From: Larix sibirica
Taxonomy: Eukaryota; Streptophyta; Pinopsida; Pinales; Pinaceae
Length of the DNA: 10,309 nucleotides
Reading direction: 5' to 3'
NCBI GenBank assembly: GCA_004151065.3
Contig: NWUY0303913611.1
Coordinates: 1-10,309 of the forward strand
Both the position numbers and the translations under genes were made by a program. Position 1 is the stretch's first letter. Each line of letters starts with the position of its first letter. This document shows positions 1 through 8,573 of the stretch, in pieces. The notes under the pieces were generated by a model, which was not told the DNA's origin, made no database searches, and saw only the letters and a program-made list of their open reading frames with translations.

Positions 1-460
1 TTTCCAGCATGCCATTGCAACTAACATGTCATAAGTGGGTATCATTACCTTGCACCAGCCCATATCTCTCCCTCGTTTTTGGGACTATACATTCATTTTT
101 TCCATTAGAAATAGTTTGGGTACTTATGTGATGCAATATACAACCCAAGCAAAGAAGGGATAATGACTCATGCTAGAATTCACATCGAACATAACATGAA
201 CAAAGTCCTAACATAATGAACTGAATTAGACATTGGAGATTTTCAATGGCTCCAACAACTAGATTATGCGTACACTACTTTTGGGCGTAAACTATGTCCA
301 AAGATAGGTCACTTGGAAGGGTTCCTACACGGTCAAAGAAAAGAATATTACAACAAAAAGGGGAAAAAAATTATAAATCCAAGCTGCTATTAAAATTCAA
401 TAAAGAATCTAAAGGCCAATAAAGCAAATGCACCCAAACTTATAGTATTTCAAATAGTTT
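1..460. other. AT-rich stretch, nothing recognised
   Basis: No reading frame here resembles a known protein and no RNA gene fold was seen on either strand. The stretch is ordinary mixed-composition plant-like intergenic DNA with scattered A runs near 350-372. Confidence 0.5.
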
Positions 461-579
461 GCCATGCCCTTTGTAGGGTGTGTTATTGAAAGGGACAAAC
501 TTGATGGTATAGACCCCTCTTGCATGTCCTTTGAGGTGTGTCATTGAATGTGACAAACTTGATGATAGAGTTCCCTCTT
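461..579. repeat. two-copy imperfect tandem repeat, unit about 60 bp
   Basis: The unit at 461-521 is followed directly by a diverged copy at 522-579. Both run through a CCTTTG block, GGTGTGT, ATTGAA, then GACAAACTTGATG, and end in CCCTCTT. The second copy is about three bases shorter, and a third copy is not evident after 580. The repeat gives the overlapping minus-strand open frame an internally repeated peptide, which argues that this frame is a by-product and not a gene. No known repeat family was recognised. Confidence 0.75.
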
Positions 580-1244
580 GAGTGACCTCCTTTAGTGACA
601 AGCGCAAGAGAGGGAGGCAGAGAAGTGAAGTCAAGATGAAACATGAACCACATACCTTGGATTTAGAAAATAAGGCAAATCCCTCCAACCATCCAAAGAG
701 CACAACGCAATTGTTGTCATTAGAGCCTCCCTCAGTTTCAAATCAATCAAATGAATGGTAAGAAATTGAAAAGATAAATAGGGAGACAGGAAAATCCAAT
801 AATGCATAGGTTTCACAAAAGAGACTCAACAATGATATGAGTTACATATTTAGATCTTGTGAAATAGCTAAGGTTGGGAATGATATATGCTAAGCTATAG
901 ATATAATTAATAATTTAGATTTAAATATAAAATAAAATATTGAAAATATAGCCCTCAATCTAAAAAAGTAAGTCACCGTTCGCCATAAATTTACATTCCA
1001 ATTGAATTTTTGTCCATCTCAATACATACTGGATCCAAACTTTAGATAAATTAAAGCTAATAAATAATACAAAGTTGATAACAACATGAACTCTATTAAA
1101 AAAATTGCTAATTCCAATCTTGAAGTATGACCTCTGTCGGTCGCGACTCACGGGTAAACTAACTGTCTGAGCAGCAACGTTACATTCTAGATATGCGGTT
1201 GTGGATAGTAACAATCAGAAGCTTTGGTTTAAAATATCACATGT
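580..1244. other. intergenic stretch upstream of the tRNA gene
   Basis: No coding similarity was recognised. Positions 890-960 are very AT-rich, while about 1125-1200 is less AT-rich and holds several CG dinucleotides (GGTCGCGACTCACGGG). A TTTAAAATAT run at 1228-1237 lies just before the tRNA gene and could serve as a weak AT-rich upstream element; that role is inferred. Confidence 0.45.
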
Positions 1245-1326
1245 GTCAACATGTCCGAGTGGTTAAGGAGATAGACTCGAAATCTATTGGGCTTTGCCTG
1301 CGCAGGTTCGAATCCTGCTGTTGACG
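1245..1326 (+). tRNA. tRNA-Ser, anticodon CGA
   Basis: This is a complete class II tRNA of 82 nt that would decode UCG serine codons in the cytosol. The acceptor stem GTCAACA (1245-1251) pairs perfectly with TGTTGAC (1319-1325), and G1326 is the discriminator base. The D stem is TCC/GGA (1254-1256 with 1267-1269). The anticodon stem ATAGA/TCTAT is perfect and encloses the loop CTCGAAA (1276-1282), which places CGA at 1278-1280. The long variable arm is GGGC-TTT-GCCT (1289-1299), as expected for serine. The T stem GCAGG/CCTGC encloses TTCGAAT. Internal promoter boxes are visible: an A box near 1252-1262 and the B box GGTTCGAATCC at 1305-1315. There is no intron and no encoded CCA, as usual for a plant nuclear gene. 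T runs at 1334-1337 and 1339-1342 fit RNA polymerase III termination. Nothing in the fold suggests a pseudogene. Confidence 0.96.
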
Positions 1327-1333
1327 TTAATTA

Positions 1334-1342
1334 TTTTATTTT
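1334..1342 (+). terminator. RNA polymerase III T-run terminator of the tRNA-Ser gene
   Basis: Two TTTT runs separated by one A begin 8 nt after the mature tRNA 3' end. RNA polymerase III normally stops at runs of four or more T. The role is inferred from position and composition. Confidence 0.7.
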
Positions 1343-1351
1343 GAAAAATCC

Positions 1352-1451
1352 AAAAATCCAAATTTATCATTATTATATAATAATAATGTTAAAAATCCAA
1401 ATTTATACGGATTATAAAACTCATTTAAATTATTATATAATAATAATGTTA
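1352..1451. repeat. AT-rich direct repeats with embedded palindromes
   Basis: AAAAATCCAAATTTAT occurs at 1352-1367 and again at 1391-1406. A 23-nt block is repeated exactly at 1369-1391 and 1429-1451, 60 nt apart. Each 23-nt block contains ATTATTATATAATAAT, a perfect 16-nt palindrome. Together they look like a partial duplication of a 40-60 bp unit just downstream of the tRNA gene. No known element was recognised; replication slippage is a sufficient explanation. Confidence 0.85.
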
Positions 1452-1470
1452 GCATTTTGTAATAAATTTT

Positions 1471-1487
1471 AAAACGATTATCGTTTT
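1471..1487. repeat. perfect 8-bp inverted repeat
   Basis: AAAACGAT and ATCGTTTT are perfect reverse complements separated by a single T. The hairpin loop would be too tight to form as drawn, so an extruded form would open the inner pairs. It may simply be chance in AT-rich DNA. Confidence 0.6.
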
Positions 1488-1838
1488 CAATGGATAATGA
1501 CTACCTTTGAATTACAAAAGTTCAAAAGGTTTAAATACATACATAACATTTATCCATTTAAAAAAAATTAAGTTAAGTTATTTTTTATATTAATATTTAT
1601 TTACATTAAATATTAATTAGTATTTTAATTTATTAACATTATAATCATTTAATTAAAATGGGAGTTGTTTAAACATTTTTATTTTTTATTTTTCTAGTTA
1701 TTTTTGTATAGTGAAATCTTTGGTCAAATCATCATTTTGCATACTTCAAATTTCATTTTTTATTGTTAAAATGGATTCAACATCCTTAAATACTATCAAG
1801 GCACTCATACTAGGGTAAATTTTGTCTTTAATTTATTA
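1488..1838. other. very AT-rich spacer, possible LINE 3' end
   Basis: The stretch is dominated by A and T runs (1556-1700). On the minus strand, the part from 1838 to about 1740 could be the decayed C-terminus and 3' untranslated end of the neighbouring retroelement, but no motif proves this. No target-site duplication or poly(A) tail was identified. Confidence 0.35.
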
Positions 1839-3130
1839 TTAAAGGTATGACATGTTAAAAATGAAGTGGTGTTCATCCTCAACTTTCTTTGGATTACAAA
1901 TTTTACAAATATTATTATATTTCCATAGTATTTTTGGGTTAATTGAAGAACTAGTTTGGTTATAAAGGTCATAAACATTTGCCTTAATCTTAGAAATATT
2001 CATTTTTTTAAGCTCATAATATTTAAATGTAGTTTTCATTCATAAATCTCCGCAATATGCCAACTTCCTCTTATTAAGGATTTCATTAAAGGATTTCATT
2101 GTCATTCTAAGACTTAGCTTTAACTTCATAGGGATGTTAGATTTGATATTATCAATATTATTAATTCGATTGTCTTTTTTATGTTCAATAGTTAAGTCAA
2201 GCATATTAACCTTTAGTCCGATCTCTTTTAATAAGCCTATGATGGCCAATGCGCATATTAGAAGCAATAACATGAAGCCCATCGAGAAATTTATGCTTAT
2301 ATTATAAATATCTAATAATGACTTTAGACTCCACAAAAGTACATCATGTGTCAATCAATTAAATGGGGTACAGAGTGTTTCATTTTATTAAAAAATTTAT
2401 AAGCAATAAAACATTTTTGGATTTTTCTCACTTTTATTCCAAGCCTTGTGGGAGATGTTGTATGTCAAGATTTCACAACCATCTAGGATCACTTGGATAA
2501 TTAAAGAATTGAAAATTATTTTTTTCTTATCCGAATCCCAAATCTCAACATTTCTACATTTTTTTAAGACAATAATAAGCTTTCAAATTGCCAACTATTC
2601 TCTTCTTCATACTATGATTCTCATCTAAATGATAATTAAAATCGATGCATAAATATTTATAAGATGGCACCTTGCAAGAGTATTATTACCAAACAAAATT
2701 GAAGGATAAACTTTTTTCTTAGATTTAATTATCTTAATTTGGTTTTATCAATATTAATGGCAAGCTCATAATTTTTGCAAAATTGTTAAAGAACATTAAG
2801 TTGCTTTTAGTAGTTTTTACAAGAAGAATAATATCATCAGGTAAAAAAAAGATGGCAACATATTTAATCATGTTAACACCAATGCACCATTCCTCTTCCA
2901 AACATTGTTCAATTAATCATTATAAATACTAAGAGAGGTGAGAGAAAAGGACACCTTTACTTAACACCAATATTACATTTAATATCCATTAACTAGCTTT
3001 TCTTCACATGTTTTCACATTGGTATGAAGAGTAACTATGAAAACCTCTCTTCTTAGATTTGTTTAACTCTTTGATAAGATATTTCTTTCTCCAACACATG
3101 GCCATATAATGGTTACTCAATACATAGAAA
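1839..3130 (-). pseudogene. degenerate non-LTR retrotransposon reverse transcriptase
   Basis: This is the wreck of a LINE-type polymerase, read right to left with frame changes and many stops. Near 2946-2968 the frame reads GVK-stop-RCPFLSPLL, a decayed GVKQGCPLSP block (RT motif B region). At 2833-2838 the catalytic Asp-Asp pair survives in PDDIILLVKTTK. It is followed by NNF, then INIDKTK in a neighbouring frame. Next come KYLCIDFN (near 2640-2661) and RIVGNLKAYYCL. A thumb-like stretch around 2440-2560 contains IWDSDKKKIIFNSL and VILDGCEILT. The C-terminus at 1842-1907 has CKIC, then VEDEHHFIF, a zinc-binding remnant whose last Cys appears lost. The order matches non-LTR polymerases with a C-terminal CxxC...VEDExHF region, not the copia polymerase. 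No endonuclease domain was found upstream. The clade is unassigned. The two open runs inside it, 66 and 104 codons long, are fragments and not genes. Confidence 0.8.
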
Positions 3131-3639
3131 TACTATCATTCATATGCTTGATGTCCTCTTTTTTAACATATTAACACTTGTCGAGAGAATGTAACTTTTA
3201 AATACTAACTCTATTTCTTTAACATAAAACATAATCGGAAAAATGATGTCAAGCTTTACAATCAAGAAATGAATTAATTCAATTTACATAGTTTTGTATC
3301 CAAAAATGCTCTAGATGTTTAGAACATAAAATTGGGAAATTAAATATCTATTATGAAATGACCCCTACGGATTCATGACTCTAAATCTCCCAATCCATAA
3401 AATAATTCTAATTCTAGAAAGAAAAACTTTGTACAATGATTCATTTTGGATCATCATATCTTTATAAAAATATAAAAGCTTCCTTCCCTAGTTATTGATT
3501 ATCCTCAATCATGTAACAATTGCATCAAATTTCACAAATAATCTAGTATACGTAATACAAATCACAAATAAAAAGTTTTTATTTAATTTGAAAACATGTA
3601 AGAAATTTAAAATTTCATTGTAAACACCCACCAACATTA
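3131..3639. other. unassigned AT-rich stretch between two retroelement remnants
   Basis: On the minus strand this lies after the copia Gag remnant and before the LINE reverse transcriptase. I could follow neither protein through it: no zinc knuckle, protease, integrase or endonuclease motif was seen in any frame. It must hold the junction of the two elements or sequence decayed past recognition. Confidence 0.45.
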
Positions 3640-4234
3640 TGACATCAACTTCCTTCTTTATTCTCTTGTCTTTTATTGAACATAATATGCTTCTTCAAAA
3701 GTCAAAACTATCATTTGAACTCAAAATATGCACTATAGCTCATACAAAGCACACATATTTGCAAGAAGAGTTATTTCAACACAATCATCTATGAACAAAG
3801 TGCCTTATGTTGACAACTCTTCCATGAGTATTCAAATGTTAATATATATTTTCCCATATTCTTTGAATCCTACATCTTCATTGTGAGAAACTTCTTTCTC
3901 AAATGAAGCTTTGCTTTGTGTTAATGTCCTTTGTTTGAAAGATTGTGGTCAATTTTCCCTTGTCTTCTTTAATAATGTCACTTTTGAGATGATAGGAATA
4001 ATATTGTGAATAAGATGCTGAATTATGTCTAAGTATAAATCTTTTTCATTCTTTAAATTCCATTTCCTAACCTTATCTGTTGATGAACCTTGTGCAAGCT
4101 TCATGTTTGACCCATCCACTTATCCAAGCAAATCTCTTTCTACCAACATTTCCATCCAAAATTACATGGTTTTCAATTTTTATCTATCAAAATCGATGTA
4201 TTAGGAGTGAGTATACAACAACATTAGTATCCAT
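3640..4234 (-). pseudogene. degenerate Ty1/copia retrotransposon Gag
   Basis: The protein would have been the capsid-forming Gag part of a copia polyprotein, of the family annotated UBN2 or DUF4219 in plants. A possible start MDTNVV lies at 4234; after one frame change near 4200, a single frame runs to 3661 with about nine in-frame stops. Readable pieces in order are FWMEMLVERDLLG, VDGSNMKLAQGSSTDKVRKW, NIIPIISKVT, VEITLLANM and LTFEEA, the typical order from the Gag N-terminus to the LTFEE helix. The length, about 195 codons, fits Gag before the zinc knuckle, which is missing. No protease, integrase, reverse transcriptase or RNase H of copia type follows in the window, so the copy is truncated. 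The stops show it is long dead. The assignment rests on motif recognition and order, not on a search. Confidence 0.85.
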
Positions 4235-4337
4235 TTTGATGGCCTCTACCTTTAAATATTTTCATTGTTGTAATCGAGAATACTATTCCATGGGAAATCA
4301 AATTTGAGAATTCAACACTATGTAGAAGAAACTCTTT

Positions 4338-4348
4338 CTTCAATACCA
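4338..4348 (-). other. possible copia primer-binding site
   Basis: On the minus strand the sequence reads TGGTATTGAAG, about 100 nt before the Gag start. Many plant copia elements begin their internal region with TGGTATCAGAGC, complementary to initiator tRNA-Met, so TGGTATTGAAG could be a decayed version. The three bases before it read GCA, compatible with an LTR ending in CA. Seven of eleven bases agree with the usual site, so this is suggestive only. Confidence 0.4.
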
Positions 4349-5098
4349 TGCAAAAAATTCATAACTTTGATATAAATTGTTATATTCTTTTACTTAAATG
4401 ATGAATCTACATATGTCAACACTATATGAGAAAAACTAACACCCACCAAAATAAGTGTCACAAATGCAAAAAAAATGCACAAGTTGAGCATGGATAAATT
4501 TTCTTTGTTAGATACTTCATATTTGGGTAAAGCAATAAGGCCATTTGATATGCCACAACATTATTGTTTGGTTCAGCCATGTCATGATTGGGTCACTAAA
4601 CATTGCAATGACATTGTAAAAAGAACTTGTTGCGATTACAATAGCAATTGAAGAAATGCGCTCAAGCATTATTTCATAGTTGATTCTAGATGCAGTTGTA
4701 CCAGGGATGTCATTCAATTTCAACTAGTCGAATTTTATTTTGGAGATTTTGTATGCCATTAATTGTCAAATTTAGTTTTTAAAATAACTATTACTAATAT
4801 ACGACGAGACCAATTGTTCTCATTTAGGTTTATCAATATTAAACCATATATCGATGAAGCATATTTTCTCAACAATTGTACATTAAAAGTTACAAGAACT
4901 CCCATCATTGTCATCATCCAACTATTATACAACCATTTAGATATATATTTGCAAATGTATCTTTTATTAGTAAAAACACCAATTCTGCTACTTACATATA
5001 CATGTAACTTTCCATAAATATTTATGAAATGTTTTGTTCAATAATTCTTTCCATTGGGTTCTTTCCCCATTTCACTAACCCCTACTCATACAGACTCG
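4349..5098. other. AT-rich stretch upstream of the copia Gag
   Basis: If the primer-binding site is real, the right part of a minus-strand LTR should lie here. A TGTTAG on the minus strand at 4438-4443 would give a span of only about 95 bp, short for an LTR, and no second copy was found. A 68-codon open frame at 4517-4723 (minus) has no recognised motif. Nothing else was seen. Confidence 0.35.
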
Positions 5099-5173
5099 AT
5101 TGAGATTGGAAATGAAATTATTAAATCATAGTATGGAATCCAATTGAGGTTGGAAATGAAATTATTAAATCAT
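5099..5173. repeat. two-copy direct repeat of 31 bp, period 44
   Basis: The 31-nt segment at 5099-5129 recurs at 5143-5173 with one difference (GAGATTGG against GAGGTTGG). Both contain GAAATGAAATTATTAAATCA. The pair is a short tandem duplication of recent age judging by its near identity. No known element was recognised. Confidence 0.85.
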
Positions 5174-5206
5174 TGTTATACTCCTTAAGATGACCATTAA
5201 CAAGGA

Positions 5207-5714
5207 TGTTAGAATGATTAAGGATGACTCATTGACTTGACTTGATTTGATCTACACATGTATTATTTTGTTGCATAAACCTCCAATTGCATGTCCTCTC
5301 TTTCATCAAAACCACTAGTACATTCTTGTGTCTACATGCCTATTTAAAGGCAGCATGTTGAGATAAAGTGTTGGCCTATTTATATGTCAATGAGGGGGAC
5401 AACATTTTGAGTGCAATTATGTTCATTACTAAACGTAATTCTTGCATTTGTAAGCTATGTGTTAGCATCAAAATCTACCTTGTCAATTTTTTTGAATTTA
5501 AGTTTGCCAAACTTGCGCAAACTTCCCCAAGTCTCTCATCTTCTCAAAACCTTTAATGCGGTGAAGTTTTGTAAAACGTTATTGTCTTTCATTGTTCAAG
5601 CCAAGGTCTAGTTTGTGGTTTATTGATTTCATTTTAAAAAATCCAAGCTTTCCTTTGCCTTATTCTTTTTCAAAGCCACATAAATAAAATTTATTATAAT
5701 AAAATCATTTATAA
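5207..5714 (+). other. LTR-like promoter stretch, low confidence
   Basis: The segment begins TGTTAGA at 5207, a common start of plant copia LTRs. About 135 nt further on it has a TATA-like TATTTAAAGG at 5341-5350, roughly where an LTR promoter would sit. No second LTR copy, primer-binding site or target duplication was found, and the plus orientation does not fit the minus-strand Gag to the left. Short open frames of 62-66 codons at 5368-5611 show no motif. It may be a decayed solo LTR or chance. Confidence 0.25.
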
Positions 5715-5801
5715 ATTATATATGATTTTATTTTAATAATTTACTTTATCATAAATAAAAATTATATATGATTTTACTTTAATAATTTACTTTATTATAA
5801 A
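5715..5801. repeat. two-copy tandem repeat, period 46 bp
   Basis: ATTATATATGATTTTA starts at 5715 and again at 5761. Each copy continues into TTTAATAATTTACTTTAT and ends in ATAAA. The copies differ at only a few positions. An A run and GAAGGGGGAATC follow. The unit is almost pure A and T, and slippage is a sufficient cause. Confidence 0.85.
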
Positions 5802-6085
5802 AAAAAAGAAGGGGGAATCATTTTGTGCTATTATAACACATAGCCTAAAAGTTCTATGATTTCAAATGGAAAAATTTGATTTTTCCAGCGCGATTTTGAA
5901 AAACTTCGACATAAAATTTTAAAATTCCTAGTTATAACTCTCAAACTCTGAAATTTTGGGTCTCCCATGGGTTTTTTATGGTGTTGAATCCATTTCTACC
6001 TTCAAAATCGTCATTAAAACATAGTTAAATTCATATTTTGCAAAATAAAAAATACCGAATTTTGGTGAAAACCCCCATTAGGAAC
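5802..6085. other. non-coding stretch, nothing recognised
   Basis: Mixed-composition DNA with short inverted or repeated words such as GAAAAATTTGATTTTTCC near 5869-5886. No coding frame or RNA fold was recognised. It is not readable as the endonuclease domain expected upstream of an L1-type reverse transcriptase. Confidence 0.45.
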
Positions 6086-6210
6086 AAATCATCGAATTTT
6101 TAGACAAAAACCCCTCAGGGCCAAATCGTTGAATTTTTAGACAACCCCCTATTATAATGGTCCAGTATACAACTCCCTATTATAAATTGTTCGACAACTC
6201 CCTATTATAA
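6086..6210. repeat. cluster of short diverged repeats
   Basis: Two related words, at 6086-6114 and 6123-6148, share AAATC..(T)CGAATTTTTAGACAA..CCCC with small differences. Immediately after, ACAACYCCCTATTATAA occurs three times, at 6141-6157, 6169-6185 and 6194-6210; the last two copies are identical and the first has one change. The spacings of 28 and 25 nt are irregular. The cluster sits about 180 nt before the readable start of the plus-strand LINE and may lie in its 5' flank or in an older repeat. Confidence 0.8.
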
Positions 6211-6892
6211 AATGGTGCATTATTGAAAGTTGTTTTTTACACCCAAACTCCAAGCCCTTAATCAAAACACAATACCCAAGTCATATAACCCATCGAACTA
6301 TCAAATGCAAAGACAAACACTAACTTTTGAACTGGTTTCTGCAATAGTTCACTTTCAAAATAATTTAAAATGATTGAAACAATAGACTCAGAGGTGGGAA
6401 GCAAACATAAGACTTAGATTGGATAAAGAACTTAAGGATATAGAACAATATCTATAAAGTTTTCACGAAGAGTTAAAAGTAGGTTTTCTCTCTTATAGTA
6501 AAAAAAGAGAGGTAGTCGAGTTGGAATGCAAACATACTAAAATTATAGATGAGAAGGAGACCACATGGCGCTTAAAAAGAAGGGCTTTGTGGATCCAACA
6601 AGGTGATGATAATGCAATTTTTTTCCACAACTCTCTCAAGCATAGACAACTCACTAATTCTATTTGGCGCATTGAGAATCAGGATGGAAAAAAAGCATCG
6701 GGTTTTGACAAGCTTGCTCGCTCAGGGGTGGAACACTATAAGAATCTATATAATGAGGATCGGAGCTGTCAGATAGACAAAATGTTGGTGATGACGACTC
6801 TCTATCTGAATATGGTCAACAGCGATCAAAACCAGTTGTCTATGGAGGAAGTGAGCCTCGAAGAACTTAGATCTTCTATCCACTCTCTTTAA

Positions 6893-7773
6893 AGGGAAAA
6901 AAGTTCGGGTCCAAACGATTGGCCAGTAGAATTGTTTAAAGGTTTCATGGAGCTGTTTGAGGACAACCTACTCGCAGTTATAGAGGAATCAAGAGTTAAT
7001 AGCATAACTCTTTCTTCCTTCAATTCAACTCTCATTACTCTCATTCCAAAAGTGGAAAATGTCACAAAATAGGAATACCTTAGACCCATATCACTTTATA
7101 AATGTGTGTATAAAATAATTGCAAAGATCATTGGAGAGAGACTGAAATACTCATTAATGTAGGGATCTCGAAAGATCAATTTTCTTTTGTAAAAAGGCGT
7201 GAAATCCATGATTCCATTGGCATTGCGCAGGAAGTTTTTCGCTTAGAAAAAGTAAAAAGAATTCCTGCTTCTATTCTCAAAGTGGACCTCTTGAAATCAT
7301 ATGACCCTGTCAACTGTCTCTTCTTAAGGTTATTCCTACTGCAAATTGGTCTTAATCTAGAGTTTGTAAACTTGATCTCTTCTTGTGTGCATTCGATCTA
7401 TTTTTCCATTCAAATTAATGGATCTATCTCAAATTTATTTAGACTAGGAAGAGGGCTTCGACAAGGATGCCCCCTGTCCCCTCTCTTGTTCATCCTAGTC
7501 ATGGAAGGACTCAGCCATGCCATCTCTCAAGCTCGTAGGGGAGTCTCTATGAAAGGGGTTTCTATATCTGATAGTCTGATTATTACACATATTTTCTTTG
7601 TGGATGGCATTCTCCTCTTTACGGATGAATCTAGAAGGGACTTCTCTTCTTTAAAATCGATCCTCCAAAGTTTTGTCAAGGCTTCATGTATGTCTATCAA
7701 TGACAAGAAATATTATGTTTCCTTTTTAAATTTATCGAGGGAATCCATAGAAATGGTATCTACCTTTTTTTAG
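6893..7773 (+). pseudogene. reverse transcriptase domain of the plus-strand LINE
   Basis: The polymerase core of the LINE. In frame 2 it reads SSGPNDWPVELFKGF, then STLITLIPKVEN and LRPISLYKCVYKIIAKII. After a frame change near 7155, frame 1 reads KDQFSFVKRREIHDSIGIAQE, KVDLLKSYD (motif A; catalytic Asp at 7285-7287), GRGLRQGCPLSPLL (motif B, 7447-7488) and THIFFVDGILLF (motif C, 7585-7617). Motif C is normally F/YxDD; here the second Asp is Gly (GGC at 7606-7608), which would abolish polymerisation even without the stops and shifts. GAC to GGC is a single transition. The longest uninterrupted piece is the 163-codon run ending at 7773. Confidence 0.93.
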
Positions 7774-8320
7774 TTTGAAGTGGTTGACTTAATCGAAGGC
7801 CTGAGTTACTTGGGCTTTGTTATAAAACCAAACAATTATTCCCACTGTGATTGGACTTGGTTTGTGGGGAAAGTTTAATCCAATATACACTTATGGTGCA
7901 ATAAATGGTTTAGCAGGGGAGGTAGGAAGATACTCCTAAAATCAGTTTTGGAAGGTCTTCCAGTGTATTGGTCTTCTATGGCTTATACCCGTCAAGAATC
8001 ATTGTGAATATAAGGAAAATATCTTACCATTTCCTATGGAAAAACTCGAAAGAGAAGATATATTTCGCTTGGATCTCTTGGGTGAAAATTGCTCTCCCAA
8101 AATACCTTGGTGGTTGGGGTTTAAAGCATCCTATTTGTTTCACAAAAGCTTTGATTTCAAAAGGAATATGGAGAGTCATTGAGGGAGAGGGTTTATGGGC
8201 CAGATTCATTAACAGTAAATACATTCACCCTCTCTATGTGGTGGAATGGATCCATTCTCTTGCTAAATTGGCTAGGAATTCCTCCCCATCGTGGAGATCC
8301 ATGGTTAAAGCTTTGACGTA
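7774..8320 (+). pseudogene. LINE region after the reverse transcriptase (thumb and connection)
   Basis: The region continues in frame 1 after the stop at 7771: LSYLGFVIKPNNYSHCDW, then WFSRGGRKILLKSVLEGLPV and YWSS. A frame change near 7985 leads to frame 3: IRKISYHFLWKNSKEK, WISWVKIALPKYLGGWGLK, KALISKGIWRVI and LWARFINSKYI. These words and their order are standard for plant L1-type ORF2 proteins between motif C and the zinc-finger region. The 117-codon open run at 7968-8321 is one exon-like shard of it and not a separate gene. Confidence 0.9.
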
Positions 8321-8573
8321 ATAGGAAAAGGCCTTGCTTGGAAAGTGGGCAATGGAAGGAATATTCGAATCAACTAAGATCCATGGGTAGGTTGTTCTCA
8401 TGCCTTCAAGCTTCCAAATCATATTATCAGAATCCTTAACAAAGCAACTTTCCTTTTCTTAAACCAATTAAGTATAGGTACTAGGTTTCATCATAGCTAT
8501 CAAGGTTGGTTAAGCATGGATTTATTCAATTTTAGCAGGGAAGATACCATTTTATGGGATCTCTTCAATTTTT

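Noticed and set aside
440-703. 87-codon open frame on the minus strand
   Set aside because: It overlaps the 60-bp duplicated unit, has no recognised motif, and its repeated peptide is explained by the DNA repeat.
960-1214. 84-codon open frame on the minus strand next to the tRNA gene
   Set aside because: No motif, no codon signal I could see, and a length expected by chance.
4080-4307. 75-codon open frame on the plus strand
   Set aside because: It lies antisense to the copia Gag remnant and is its shadow.
3619-4443. Pair of minus-strand GGTGGGTGTT words flanking the Gag as an LTR pair
   Set aside because: The sequences after the shared 10 nt (at 3628 and 4443) do not resemble each other, so they are not two LTR copies.
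4517-4723. 68-codon minus-strand open frame with a hydrophobic stretch
   Set aside because: I considered a piece of a membrane or transposon protein, but no family motif was recognised and the length is compatible with chance.
6141-6210. CRISPR-like short regular repeats
   Set aside because: Only three copies, irregular 8-11 nt spacers, and a plant nuclear context.
6889-7089. 66-codon minus-strand open frame
   Set aside because: It is antisense to the reverse transcriptase segment, whose plus-strand reading has clear family motifs.
7282-7773. 163-codon open frame as an independent gene
   Set aside because: It begins inside motif A and ends before the thumb; the reading continues on both sides in the order of a LINE ORF2, so it is a fragment.
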